From JALORV01 sp963791235 (lineage in GTDB: Bacteria > Pseudomonadota > Gammaproteobacteria > Burkholderiales > Burkholderiaceae_F): a stretch of DNA of 64,000 nt. The stretch's first letter is position 1. Each line of letters opens with the position of its first letter. This document shows positions 52,916-60,241 of the stretch, in pieces. The stretch is taken from NCBI GenBank assembly GCA_963791235.1, contig CAWBRW010000009.1, positions 124,001-188,000 on the forward strand, written 5' to 3'. The notes beneath the pieces were generated by a model, which was given only the letters and a program-made list of their open reading frames with translations, had not been told where the DNA came from and ran no database searches. A program made the translations under genes and the position numbers.

Positions 52916-53467
52916 ATGCATCCGCTTCCGCTGCGCACGCCTTCACTCATGCTCCGTCACTTCGTGCCGGAAGATGCGCCGGTAGTGATGAACCTCAACG
53001 ATGAGGAAACAACCCGCAGGTGGCTGCCTTCTCATGTGTACTCGGATCTTTCGCAGGCCGTGGCTTCACTGGCCTATCTCATCAAGTCCTACTCATCTCC
53101 AGGCAATGCCAAGCTCGGACCCTACGTACTAGGAGTCGAGCACCGCGAGACCGCGCAGCTACTGGGTCACGTGGGGTTCAGCCCGTTGGCGGGCGAAGTC
53201 GAAGTCTCGTACGCCATTGCGGAAGGAACTCGCGGCCGTGGCTATGCCACAGAGGCTCTGGCCGAGGCTTGTATCTGGGTCGCGGGAGCCTTCGCGCTGC
53301 GCAGACTAATTGCGGTAACTGCTTCGGCCAATCTGCCATCTCGCCGTACGCTAGATCGTGTTGGGTTCATCCATTCCAGCAATGAAGTTATGCGCTTTCA
53401 AGGCATCGAGCAAAACGTAAGCCGCTATGTTTGGTTCCCTGGTGCAGAAAGTGCGTCCAGGGCCTAA
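52916..53467 (+). CDS. Cassette 21: GNAT acetyltransferase (RimJ/RimL type)
   Basis: The 183-residue protein starts LPLRTPSLMLRHFVPEDAPVVMNLNDEE, has LGHVGFSPLAGEVEVSYAIAEGTRGRGYATEALAEAC with the acetyl-CoA loop RGRGYA, and ends with LIAVTASANLPSRRTLDRVGF. This is the ribosomal-protein-acetyltransferase-like branch of GNAT (Acetyltransf_3). The acceptor is unknown. Confidence 0.9.
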   Translation: MHPLPLRTPSLMLRHFVPEDAPVVMNLNDEETTRRWLPSHVYSDLSQAVASLAYLIKSYSSPGNAKLGPYVLGVEHRETAQLLGHVGFSPLAGEVEVSYAIAEGTRGRGYATEALAEACIWVAGAFALRRLIAVTASANLPSRRTLDRVGFIHSSNEVMRFQGIEQNVSRYVWFPGAESASRA

Positions 53468-53539
53468 CCCGTCGTCGCCCCCGACGTGCTTCAGCGGGCT
53501 TGGCCCGCTTCCACCCGCGGGTGAAGTCCAACGTTAGGC
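53462..53539 (+). repeat. attC site of cassette 21 (78 bp)
   Basis: It runs from GCCTAAC at 53462 to GTTAGGC at 53533. GCGGGCTTGGCCCGC is the tip. Confidence 0.9.
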
Positions 53540-53566
53540 CCCACGTCTGAGGTAGCGAGGAAGCTC

Positions 53567-53968
53567 GTGAAAATATCGGCTGTCGTTCGCAATGCCAGCT
53601 CCGCCCACGAGGTCGTCGTCTCCACTGCCGGCGTCCAGCAACGCATCGCGGTGCCGGCAAAGGCTACGGGCAAGGGTTCTGCGATAAACGGTGGAGAGTT
53701 CCTCGTGCTCGCTCTCGCGACGTGCTACTGCAACGATCTCTATCGCGAAGCCACGCGACTAGGTGTTGCCATCGAGTCCGTAGAAGTCGAGGCTACGGCA
53801 GAGTTTCCAGGAGTAGGCTTGCCTGCGACGAACATCAAATACAAGGCCAAAGTGCTCTCGTCGGCTTCGGCAGCCAAAATCACTGAGCTTCTTCGTCAAA
53901 CCGATGCCGTTGCTGAAGTACACAACACCATCCGCTCAGGCGTGTCGGTGACATTGGAGAGTTTGTGA
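53567..53968 (+). CDS. Cassette 22: OsmC family protein
   Basis: The 133-residue protein fits the OsmC/Ohr fold: INGGEFLVLALATCYCNDLYREATRLGV in the central helix with the two cysteines (CYC), then VEVEATAEFPG and KITELLRQTDAVAEVHNTI. OsmC-type proteins reduce organic peroxides through a cysteine pair, though here the second conserved Cys region is not clear, so peroxidase activity is uncertain. GTG start after GAGGTAGCGAGG. Confidence 0.87.
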   Translation: MKISAVVRNASSAHEVVVSTAGVQQRIAVPAKATGKGSAINGGEFLVLALATCYCNDLYREATRLGVAIESVEVEATAEFPGVGLPATNIKYKAKVLSSASAAKITELLRQTDAVAEVHNTIRSGVSVTLESL

Positions 53969-53998
53969 CAACGCCTGCCTGCGTCGGCCGTACGCGCG

Positions 53999-54075
53999 GC
54001 CTAACCTCTCCATCGAGAGGCCGCTCTGCAGTTCGATCGCCAGCTTCCGGCCGCCGCTCATGTCGAACGTTAGAC
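53999..54075 (+). repeat. attC site of cassette 22 (77 bp)
   Basis: It runs from GCCTAAC at 53999 to GTTAGAC at 54069. It is of the same type as the sites at 42715 and 44240 (right arm GCCGCTCATGTCGAAC). Confidence 0.9.
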
Positions 54076-54096
54076 CCACCCAACGAAGGAAATTCG

Positions 54097-54555
54097 ATGC
54101 GAACACTGCTGGCGACTGCACTGATGGCGCTTGCTGGTCTGTCAATCGCGGCAGATCAGCCATACGACGAAGGCGCAGACGCGAAGGCTGAAATCACCAA
54201 GGCCTTGGCCCAGGCCAAAGAGGCCAAGGTTCCGGTTCTCGTGGTCTTTGGAGCCAATTGGTGCGGTGACTGCAAAATGCTGGATATGGCTTTCAAGAGC
54301 GGATCGAGTGCTCCACTGATCAACAAAAGCTTCAAGGTAGTCAAAGTCAACGTGGGTCGTTTCGACCAGAACGTCGATGTCGCCGAGCGCTATGGCGTCC
54401 CCCTCAAAAGGGGAATTCCGGCTGTCGCTGTTCTGACCTCGGATGGGAACGTCACGTACTCGACGCAGACAGGCGAACTAGCAGACGCCAGGAAGATGGG
54501 CGAAACCGGCATATACGACTTCTTAGTCAAGGTGGCGGCCACAGCCAACAAGTGA
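54097..54555 (+). CDS. Cassette 23: exported thioredoxin-like protein
   Basis: The 152-residue product has a signal peptide (LLATALMALAGLSIAA). A thioredoxin fold follows with VFGANWCGDCKMLDMAF (CGDC active site) and the cis-Pro loop RGIPAVAVL. It resembles periplasmic DUF953/thioredoxin_7-type disulfide reductases. GAAGGA at 54085-54090 selects the ATG at 54097; the longer frame runs through the attC and was rejected. Confidence 0.92.
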   Translation: MRTLLATALMALAGLSIAADQPYDEGADAKAEITKALAQAKEAKVPVLVVFGANWCGDCKMLDMAFKSGSSAPLINKSFKVVKVNVGRFDQNVDVAERYGVPLKRGIPAVAVLTSDGNVTYSTQTGELADARKMGETGIYDFLVKVAATANK

Positions 54556-54581
54556 AACGCGTCGGAGAGTGCCATGCGTCG

Positions 54582-54650
54582 GTCTAGCTCTCCCCTCGAG
54601 CGGACGTGCCCCGGCAAGCCGGGTCCTGCCGCTGACGTCAAACCTTAGAC
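54582..54650 (+). repeat. Degenerate attC after cassette 23 (69 bp)
   Basis: The arms and CCCGGCAAGCCGGG tip are intact, but the left core is GTCTAGC and the right core CTTAGAC lacks the G next to the strand-exchange position. It is probably inactive, linking cassettes 23 and 24. Confidence 0.65.
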
Positions 54651-54665
54651 ATCGTTAGAGTCACC

Positions 54666-54875
54666 GTGGAAGCGATCCTGCAGTCGACGATTACCTGTCC
54701 GGAATGCGGGGCCGCCGCAGAAGAGGAAATGCCGACCGATGCGTGCGTGTTCTTCTACGAGTGCAAAGCCTGTCACAAACGACTAAGGCCCTTGGCGGGC
54801 GACTGCTGTGTGTTTTGCTCCTACGGCAGCGTTAAGTGTCCGCCAGTTCAACTTCAAAAGGGATGCTGTGCGTAG
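54666..54875 (+). CDS. Cassette 24: GDCCVxC-domain cysteine-rich small protein
   Basis: The 69-residue protein has three cysteine groups: TCPECG, ECKACHKRL and GDCCVFCSYGSVKCPPVQ, ending GCCA. The GDCCVxC segment defines a family of small proteins with selenoprotein members, sometimes beside mercury-resistance genes; here the variable position is cysteine, not selenocysteine. It probably binds a soft metal ion such as zinc or mercury. It starts with GTG. Confidence 0.88.
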   Translation: MEAILQSTITCPECGAAAEEEMPTDACVFFYECKACHKRLRPLAGDCCVFCSYGSVKCPPVQLQKGCCA

Positions 54876-54892
54876 TGGGGAGTCGTTGTGAC

Positions 54893-54982
54893 GTCTAACA
54901 GCGCAGCCCACCCGAACGCGCGCGCGAGCCATGTGCTTTGCTGAGGTTACCGGGCCCGCGCCGGTTGCTGCGAGCGTTAGGC
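54893..54982 (+). repeat. attC site of cassette 24 (90 bp)
   Basis: It runs from GTCTAAC at 54893 to GTTAGGC at 54976. The middle is AC-rich with GCGCGCGAGCC and GGGCCCGCGCC arms. Confidence 0.82.
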
Positions 54983-55035
54983 CGCACGAGTACTAAACGG
55001 CGCTGGCCGGAACGCCCTGGGGTCGGTTCATTGCC

Positions 55036-55566
55036 ATGCAGCGAAAACTCATCGTCATCACTGGCAGTTCTGGAGTCGGCAAGTCCACGTTGGCGCAAGC
55101 ACTCCAGGAGGAACTCCTTCCAGAGCATTGGATTCATTTTTCTGTCGATACGATCTTCTATTGCCTGCCACGCTCGGTGGTTCTTCGAGTAGATCACGAG
55201 AACGACTCGTCAATGGTGGACTCGAAGGCGATCGTCACCAGCGCCTACGCCTGCGCCAGGACGTTGCTTGATCTTGCACACAAGGTCATCTTTGACGCCG
55301 TCATCTTGACTGAGAAGGGAGCCCAGGACATGTTGCGTGCGTTCGACGGTTTCGATCCGCTGCTAGTGGAACTGACTTGCTCGTGGGAAGAGATTGAGAA
55401 GCGAACTCTGGCCCGAGGAGACCGGACGCTGGCAGAGGCTGAGCACGGATACAGGAACGCCCGTGGGCGCCTTGGCGCCCATCACACCTTTGACAGCACT
55501 AGAGCGAGCGCCGAGCAGATCGCTGCACAGCTCGCAACCATCATGCGCGTCGGCAGTGCGGCCTGA
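55036..55566 (+). CDS. Cassette 25: chloramphenicol-phosphotransferase-like kinase
   Basis: The 176-residue P-loop protein has Walker A TGSSGVGKST, HFSVDTIFY with the Asp equal to the catalytic Asp of chloramphenicol 3-O-phosphotransferase (CPT), KVIFDAVIL, and the lid segment LARGDRTLAEAEHGY. The motif order and length match CPT of Streptomyces venezuelae (178 residues). It could inactivate chloramphenicol by phosphorylation, or act on another hydroxylated substrate; many CPT-like proteins are untested. Confidence 0.85.
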   Translation: MQRKLIVITGSSGVGKSTLAQALQEELLPEHWIHFSVDTIFYCLPRSVVLRVDHENDSSMVDSKAIVTSAYACARTLLDLAHKVIFDAVILTEKGAQDMLRAFDGFDPLLVELTCSWEEIEKRTLARGDRTLAEAEHGYRNARGRLGAHHTFDSTRASAEQIAAQLATIMRVGSAA

Positions 55567-55621
55567 CCCCTCGCTCAAGCCGACCCTCGCCACGGCGAGC
55601 GACGCAGCTCGAACGTTGCGC
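55561..55621 (+). repeat. attC site of cassette 25 (61 bp)
   Basis: It runs from GCCTGAC at 55561 to GTTGCGC at 55615. CCTCGCCACGGCGAG is the hairpin tip. Both cores depart slightly from consensus. Confidence 0.75.
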
Positions 55622-55669
55622 GTCGCATACGAGAGAATTGTTTAGTGAGTAAGGAGTACGGGAGGCCGC

Positions 55670-56278
55670 ATGCCAACGGATTTCTGGGAGAAACTGCTTT
55701 TGCAGTCGGTCGGTCCATTGGTGACCGCGGTGGTCGGTACGCTGATCATTGGGACATTCGTGGCCTGGATCACGAGAAAGGCTCAGGAGCGCCGCGCCGA
55801 TAATCAGTTGCGGGAGGAACGAACGCGCGCCGAGTATCAACTGCGGCTCCAATTGATAGGCCAGATGACCGAAGTGGCGAGTAGCCTCTATATGGCGACG
55901 CAAAATTTCTGGCGCAAGAAGAACGTCGAGAAGGTCGGTAGCGAGGAGCTTGATCAGCACCGGAAGGAACTCGATCAGCAGTATCGAGCGTCACGGGTTC
56001 TGGGCGAGGTGATCGAGCGCCGACTGGAGGCGTACTTCTTGTCTAGTGATCCGAAAGTGCTCTGGCATGCGACCATGGATCTGCTGACGGTTCGATACTT
56101 CCACCTGATCGGGCTGACGACTGACAATCTGCTGCGGGCGAATGCTGGCGAGGAGCACACCGGTTTGAGTGTCGAGCAGTTGACAGATCAGAAGTTGGTA
56201 CTGCAAACCTATCGGGAAAAGCTGATCACGAGCGCGCGAGCTGTGCTCAACGGACCCATCAGGCCCCTGGCGGGATGA
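55670..56278 (+). CDS. Cassette 26: single-pass membrane protein with helical domain
   Basis: The 202-residue product has one hydrophobic helix at about 13-34 (SVGPLVTAVVGTLIIGTFVAWI). A highly charged helical stretch (RKAQERRADNQLREERTRAEYQLRLQ) and about 140 further helical residues follow. It has the layout of cassettes 2 and 7. No family name is recognised. GGGAGG precedes the ATG. Confidence 0.75.
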   Translation: MPTDFWEKLLLQSVGPLVTAVVGTLIIGTFVAWITRKAQERRADNQLREERTRAEYQLRLQLIGQMTEVASSLYMATQNFWRKKNVEKVGSEELDQHRKELDQQYRASRVLGEVIERRLEAYFLSSDPKVLWHATMDLLTVRYFHLIGLTTDNLLRANAGEEHTGLSVEQLTDQKLVLQTYREKLITSARAVLNGPIRPLAG

Positions 56279-56335
56279 ACCTTGCGCGTGGCGGCCGCAA
56301 GAAACGCGAAGAGCTATGGTGCGGTACGGACTTAT

Positions 56336-56417
56336 GCCCAACCGTCAGTTGCTCCGGAGCCGCAAACAGCGACGCTTCGCTCTGCTGATTGCGCCGCGGT
56401 GAACTGAGTCGGCAGGC
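56336..56417 (+). repeat. Divergent attC-like site of cassette 26 (82 bp)
   Basis: It runs from GCCCAAC at 56336 to a right end GTCGGCAGGC at 56408. CGTCAGTTGC and CTGAACTGAGTC-like arms are shared with the next site. The right core is GxCAGGC rather than GTTRRRY. Confidence 0.55.
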
Positions 56418-56447
56418 TGCGGCCACGGCGTCTACCTGGAGGATTGG

Positions 56448-57056
56448 ATGGCTAACGATCCGATGTATCACGATGGAATGCGGCAGCTTCAGGACGCCCG
56501 TGAAACGCGGGCTCTTGCCGACCGCCTGGAGCAGGTGACCGTTCGAACGGCGTTTACCGAAGAGGATCGCGCGTTCATTCAGCGTTGCCCGATGTTCTTC
56601 ATCGCGACAGCTGATAACCACGGCCATCCTGACTGTTCTTATAAGGGTGGGTTGCCCGGATTCGTACGCGTGCTGGACGATCGTACCCTTGCGATTCCTG
56701 ATTACGACGGTAACGGCATGTACCGAAGTTGGGGAAACGTTCTCGTCAACCCAAACGTTGGGCTGCTGTTCCTGGACCTCGAGCACCCAAAGCGACTCCG
56801 CGTGAACGGCAAGGCACAGGTCAGGGAAGACGACCCTTTGCGCGCCGACTTCCCTGGGTCTGTTTTCGTTGTTCGCGTCACGGCGAGCAAGATCTTTCCA
56901 AACTGCCCTCGCTACCTGCATAAGATGCAACTTGTCGAACACTCGGCGTATGCGCCACGACCGGAGTACACGCCACCCGTACCGGCGTGGAAGACGTTCG
57001 ACGTCTTTCGTGATGCACTTCCGGCTCGCGACCGCGCCGGAGATCACAACGAGTGA
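56448..57056 (+). CDS. Cassette 27: PNPOx-like FMN-binding split-barrel protein
   Basis: The 202-residue protein has FIQRCPMFFIATADNHGHPDCSYKGGLPGFVRVLDDRTLAIPDYDGNGMYRSWGNVLVNPNVGLLFLDLE, the pyridoxamine-phosphate-oxidase-like split barrel. The RHxx-type flavin segments lie in the YRSWGN loop and strands. The C-terminal part has a Cys-Pro (NCPRYLHKMQ) typical of this subfamily. It probably binds FMN or F420-like cofactor. GGAGG precedes the ATG. Confidence 0.88.
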   Translation: MANDPMYHDGMRQLQDARETRALADRLEQVTVRTAFTEEDRAFIQRCPMFFIATADNHGHPDCSYKGGLPGFVRVLDDRTLAIPDYDGNGMYRSWGNVLVNPNVGLLFLDLEHPKRLRVNGKAQVREDDPLRADFPGSVFVVRVTASKIFPNCPRYLHKMQLVEHSAYAPRPEYTPPVPAWKTFDVFRDALPARDRAGDHNE

Positions 57057-57134
57057 GCCTTAGCGTCAGTTGCAGCGGCCCCGCTCCTGCGGGCTTCGCT
57101 CGCCTACGCGGGCCGCTGAACTGAGTCGTCAGGC
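57057..57134 (+). repeat. Divergent attC-like site of cassette 27 (78 bp)
   Basis: It runs from GCCTTAGC at 57057 to GTCGTCAGGC at 57125. Arms GTCAGTTGCAGCGGCC and GGCCGCTGAACTGAGTC pair almost fully. Confidence 0.6.
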
Positions 57135-57518
57135 CTCTATGTCGTTGATCAAACGCGGAGTGCCGCCTTCTACACGACAGTCTTGGCCACCGAACCTCGC
57201 CTGGACGTTCCCGGAATGAGTGAGTTTCTCCTTCCCGGCGGAGCGATCCTGGGCCTCATGCCGGAAAGCGGCATACGCAAACTTCTTGGCCGAGCGCTTC
57301 CCGATCCGAGCCTCGGCCGGGGCATACCTCGAGCCGAACTCTATATTCTGGTAGGCGATCCCAACGCCTTCCATCAACGGGCACTCGCCTGCGGAGCCAC
57401 AGAACTGAGCCCCTTGCGGTGCCGCGATTGGGGGCACATAGCCGCCTACGCGCTCGACCCCGACGGGCATGTCTTGGCATTTGCCGCCGTGCAGGAAAGG
57501 CGTCGCAATGTGGCCTGA
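57120..57518 (+). pseudogene. Cassette 28: VOC-fold protein without a start codon
   Basis: The frame carries a nearly whole VOC protein of about 130 residues. DQTRSAAFYTTVL is the first VOC unit, GGAILGLMPESGIRKL the middle, and ELYILVGDPNAFHQRALACGATELSP with AYALDPDGHVLAFAAVQ the end. The frame opens just after a TGA (57117) and its first beta strand begins at the end of the upstream attC-like site. No ATG, GTG or TTG is found before a TTG at 57183 that lies well inside the fold. It therefore looks truncated at the cassette boundary. Confidence 0.6.
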
Positions 57519-57603
57519 CCCGGCGCTCAATCGAACCCGCCGATACGCGGCCTCTCAGTTTCGCGCGCCGGTGGTGGCGGGCCGGTTTGCTTAGTCATCA
57601 GGC
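57514..57603 (+). repeat. Divergent attC-like site of cassette 28 (90 bp)
   Basis: It runs from GCCTGAC at 57514 to GTCATCAGGC at 57594. It carries CGCGCGCCGG and GGCGGGCCGG arms. It shares the CAGGC right end with the two previous sites. Confidence 0.6.
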
Positions 57604-57630
57604 CCCGCACAGCCACCGCCGAGGCCGCGC

Positions 57631-58143
57631 ATGCACTTCGAGATCCGCCGCGCACTACCGGGAGACGCTGTAGCCTGCGTCGAGCTGCGCGGGAGAACCC
57701 GTGAGAACGCCATCTCACCCGAGCGCCTGCGCGCCTACGGGATCACGGTCGAATCATGGGCCTCGGACATCGAGACCGACACCCTTGCTGGGCATGTCTG
57801 CTTCGCTGAGGACCAGCTGGTCGGCTACTGCTTCGGTGCGCGCCTTACCGGCGAGGTTGTCGTGCTTGCTCTGCTGCCTGAAGCCGAGCGCATGGGTCTG
57901 GGCCGCCGTTTGCTTGCGCTTGTGGTCCAGGACCTCCGGTCTGCTGGCCATAGCAGGCTCTTTCTCGGCTGCTCTCCCGATCCCGCATGTCGCTCCTACG
58001 GCTTCTACCGCCACCTCGGCTGGCAAAGTACCGCGACGTTCGATCGTGCGGGAGACGAAATACTTGAGTTGGTGGCTCCCGCGGAACCACATGCCAATGC
58101 GCGACTTGGACGATCCCAACTCTCGCACCCCAGCGGGGCCTGA
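57631..58143 (+). CDS. Cassette 29: GNAT N-acetyltransferase
   Basis: The 170-residue protein has RRALPGDAVACVELRGRTRENAI at the start and VVLALLPEAERMGLGRRLLALVVQDLRSAGHSRLFLGCSPDPACRSYGFYRHLGW, where GLGRRL is the acetyl-CoA loop and FYRHLGW the final strand. It is the last cassette with a clear attC. The acceptor is unknown. Confidence 0.9.
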   Translation: MHFEIRRALPGDAVACVELRGRTRENAISPERLRAYGITVESWASDIETDTLAGHVCFAEDQLVGYCFGARLTGEVVVLALLPEAERMGLGRRLLALVVQDLRSAGHSRLFLGCSPDPACRSYGFYRHLGWQSTATFDRAGDEILELVAPAEPHANARLGRSQLSHPSGA

Positions 58144-58212
58144 CCCCTCGCTTGAGGCGAGCCGCAGTGGCACGGCCACGCCGCTGCGGGGGCCTCACCT
58201 TGAACGTTGGGC
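58138..58212 (+). repeat. attC site of cassette 29 (75 bp), end of array
   Basis: It runs from GCCTGAC at 58138 to GTTGGGC at 58206. GTGGCACGGCCACGCC is at the tip. No further attC was found downstream. Confidence 0.85.
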
Positions 58213-58261
58213 GTCATGCTCGAGAGCGCTGCGCTCGCTGCGCAGCTTCGACCTGGGATGG

Positions 58262-60241
58262 CTATTCCGAGCGAAAGCCGATGCGCGCGTGTGAGCCGTC
58301 ACAAAACGGCTTGCTGCCGGAAGCGCCGCAGCGACACAGTCGCGCGGCTTGAGTTCGCAAAACCGTGCGTCCAGTACCGGAGCAGATCTCGACATTGCCG
58401 CTCAGCTGCAGGGGGCCGTTGGAGAGCGGAAGTATCGTCAGACACCCCCCGCGTTCGGCGAGCGGATCGGAAGCGATTGTGGCAGGCTCGCCAGTGGCCG
58501 CAAATCCGGCGGCGCCATGGCTGCCGTCGCAATAGGGCTTGCGGTTCGACTTACCGCAGCGACATAGCGTCACGCGGAACTCCGCGGCCGTCGACTCGAT
58601 CTGCGCATGCACGGCATAGGGACCGTTCTCGCGCACACGCACCACGTTGACGCTGGGCCCCGATTCCTGCGGTCCGCCGTCATGTCGTTCATAGGTGATC
58701 GCGCCCGATGGGCAGCTGTGCGCGATATGCACGCAGTGTTCCACGGACGTCGCTTCTGGGTGAATCCATGCGCCAGGAGTGTTTGCAAGAAAGACGTTGG
58801 GCGCTTCCAGCACGCAATGGCGCGAGTGGATGCATCGGCGACCGTCGAAACGAAGTGTGATGGCGTCGGTACGGGCGACATCCGGTGCGTCCGCCGCCTG
58901 AGTGTGTGGTAACTCTGCAGTCGACACGGCGACACCGACTGGCGTGGCCGGAACGCTGAGCTGCGCTACACGATCGACCGCCTCGCCCAAGTGCGGTTCG
59001 AAGCGCAGGTGCAGCCCTTCAAAGCGTTGTTCAAGTAGCTCGAGATCGTTGGCGACGTCAGTCAAAGGTACGACGTGCGCCAGCCGCCGCGCCGCGGCGC
59101 CGAGCTCCGCCGATCGTTCACCGAGGAGTCGGGCGGCGCAGGTCTGCACCAATGCACCGGCTGAACCCGGCAACTCGAAGTTCGGCGCCGCGGCCGCCCC
59201 GGCCCGTGTGGCATCGATCGGCAGACGAGTCGCAATGTCGGCGACCCGCCCAATCGCCGACATCAGCACGTTGCTCGAGGTGGCCAATGCAACGCGCAGC
59301 TCGCGCGGTAGCGGTGCTGGCGCAAACACTTGCGACAGGGTGCGGATCATCAACATGTAGATCGAATTGCCGAGGTCGAGCACTTGCCCGGCGAGCGGTT
59401 CGACGACGCGGACGCGGTCGCGCGTGATGCCGGTGTCGCCGAGCATCGGATTGCTGACCACCGGCCGCGCGGGTTCAAAGCCGGGCCGTGCGGCGCGCAG
59501 TTCACCCAGCTCGCTTCTGATCAGCTTGAAGCGCGCGAAGTGTGAGTCGTCACGGTGCGCTGGCGCCCCTTCTCCCTGCAGCACGATTTCCTCGACGGCG
59601 CGGTGCGCCGAGTCAAGGTCGGAAATCTTGAACAGGCCGGGCAGGCCGAACTCCTCGACACTGACCTGCGCCTGTTCATGACCGACGAATACGCGCTCTT
59701 CTCCAATCTGTTCGCTCAATCGCACCAGCCCCTGGAGGATCCCGTGATACAGGTGCCCCTGGCTCGGATAGTCCTGCGGTGATGGGGCGAGCATGTCAGG
59801 ACGCGCTATGCGCCGGTAGTGCACTGCGTGGCCGAAGCCGGCGCCGTCGGCCAGGTCAAGTCCCTCGGGTCGCTCGATGTACATGAAGTGATCGAGGGCC
59901 GCTTCGCCAAACGGCGTGAGGGACATCAGGACATCCGCCGGAAAGTGCCCGGGTCGCACCGGGAAAGCAGGCCGCCACAGGTGCGGCGCGGCTCCGATCG
60001 ACACGAGCAGGTTGTTGACGAGCGACAGGTGCAGCATTTCTTCGAGCGCGACCTGGGCAAGCGATCGACGCCAGCGCTCGATTGCCGCGAGTTCGGTCGG
60101 CGTCACAGATTCGTCCAGGCAACGCTTCAGCGTCCACTGCGCGTACAGGTACGAACACATGACCGTGTGCTCGAATTCGGCCGCCTCGCAGAGCAGATAG
60201 ATCAGCTCTTCCCGGTCTTGGATGATCATTTCGTCGGACAT
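58262..60241 (-). CDS. Multidomain iron protein: ferritin-like, 4Fe-4S and two CDGSH domains
   Basis: The 659-residue protein has a ferritin-like domain of the VioB/RebD type at the N-terminus (ELIYLLCEAAEFEHTVMCSYLY, then ALEEMLHLSLVNNLL). A long helical middle follows. Next comes a divergent 4Fe-4S domain (FDGRRCIHSRHCVLEAP with CVHIAHSCPSGAI). Two CDGSH zinc-finger-like 2Fe-2S domains close it: CRCGKSNRKPYCDGSH at about 560 and CRCGASGSKPFCDGSH near the end. The ATG at 60241 was chosen as it starts the ferritin-like domain. It is convergent with the array end and probably acts in the cytoplasm. Confidence 0.9.
   Translation of the reverse strand: MSDEMIIQDREELIYLLCEAAEFEHTVMCSYLYAQWTLKRCLDESVTPTELAAIERWRRSLAQVALEEMLHLSLVNNLLVSIGAAPHLWRPAFPVRPGHFPADVLMSLTPFGEAALDHFMYIERPEGLDLADGAGFGHAVHYRRIARPDMLAPSPQDYPSQGHLYHGILQGLVRLSEQIGEERVFVGHEQAQVSVEEFGLPGLFKISDLDSAHRAVEEIVLQGEGAPAHRDDSHFARFKLIRSELGELRAARPGFEPARPVVSNPMLGDTGITRDRVRVVEPLAGQVLDLGNSIYMLMIRTLSQVFAPAPLPRELRVALATSSNVLMSAIGRVADIATRLPIDATRAGAAAAPNFELPGSAGALVQTCAARLLGERSAELGAAARRLAHVVPLTDVANDLELLEQRFEGLHLRFEPHLGEAVDRVAQLSVPATPVGVAVSTAELPHTQAADAPDVARTDAITLRFDGRRCIHSRHCVLEAPNVFLANTPGAWIHPEATSVEHCVHIAHSCPSGAITYERHDGGPQESGPSVNVVRVRENGPYAVHAQIESTAAEFRVTLCRCGKSNRKPYCDGSHGAAGFAATGEPATIASDPLAERGGCLTILPLSNGPLQLSGNVEICSGTGRTVLRTQAARLCRCGASGSKPFCDGSHARIGFRSE

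Larger units (their letters stand above)
37483..58212 (+). mobile_element. Chromosomal (sedentary) integron with about 29 cassettes
   Basis: The element consists of intI (minus strand), attI, and a 19.6-kb row of plus-strand ORFs separated by attC sites of 58-120 bases. Array start is the core GTTAGGC at 38647 and the last attC ends at 58212. Most attC sites share GCCTAAC at the left and GTTAGGC at the right, with long imperfect inverted repeats between. Cassette base composition varies and is often lower in GC than the flanks, as expected for genes of mixed origin. Each site is listed separately. Confidence 0.95.

Noticed and set aside
54893..54982. Selenocysteine in the GDCCVxC protein
   Set aside because: No in-frame TGA is present in the cysteine motif; all positions are encoded as cysteine.
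38647..58212. Regularly spaced repeats read as a CRISPR array
   Set aside because: The repeats are imperfect, 58-120 bases long, palindromic and separated by ORFs of variable length. They are attC sites next to an IntI gene, and no cas gene is present.
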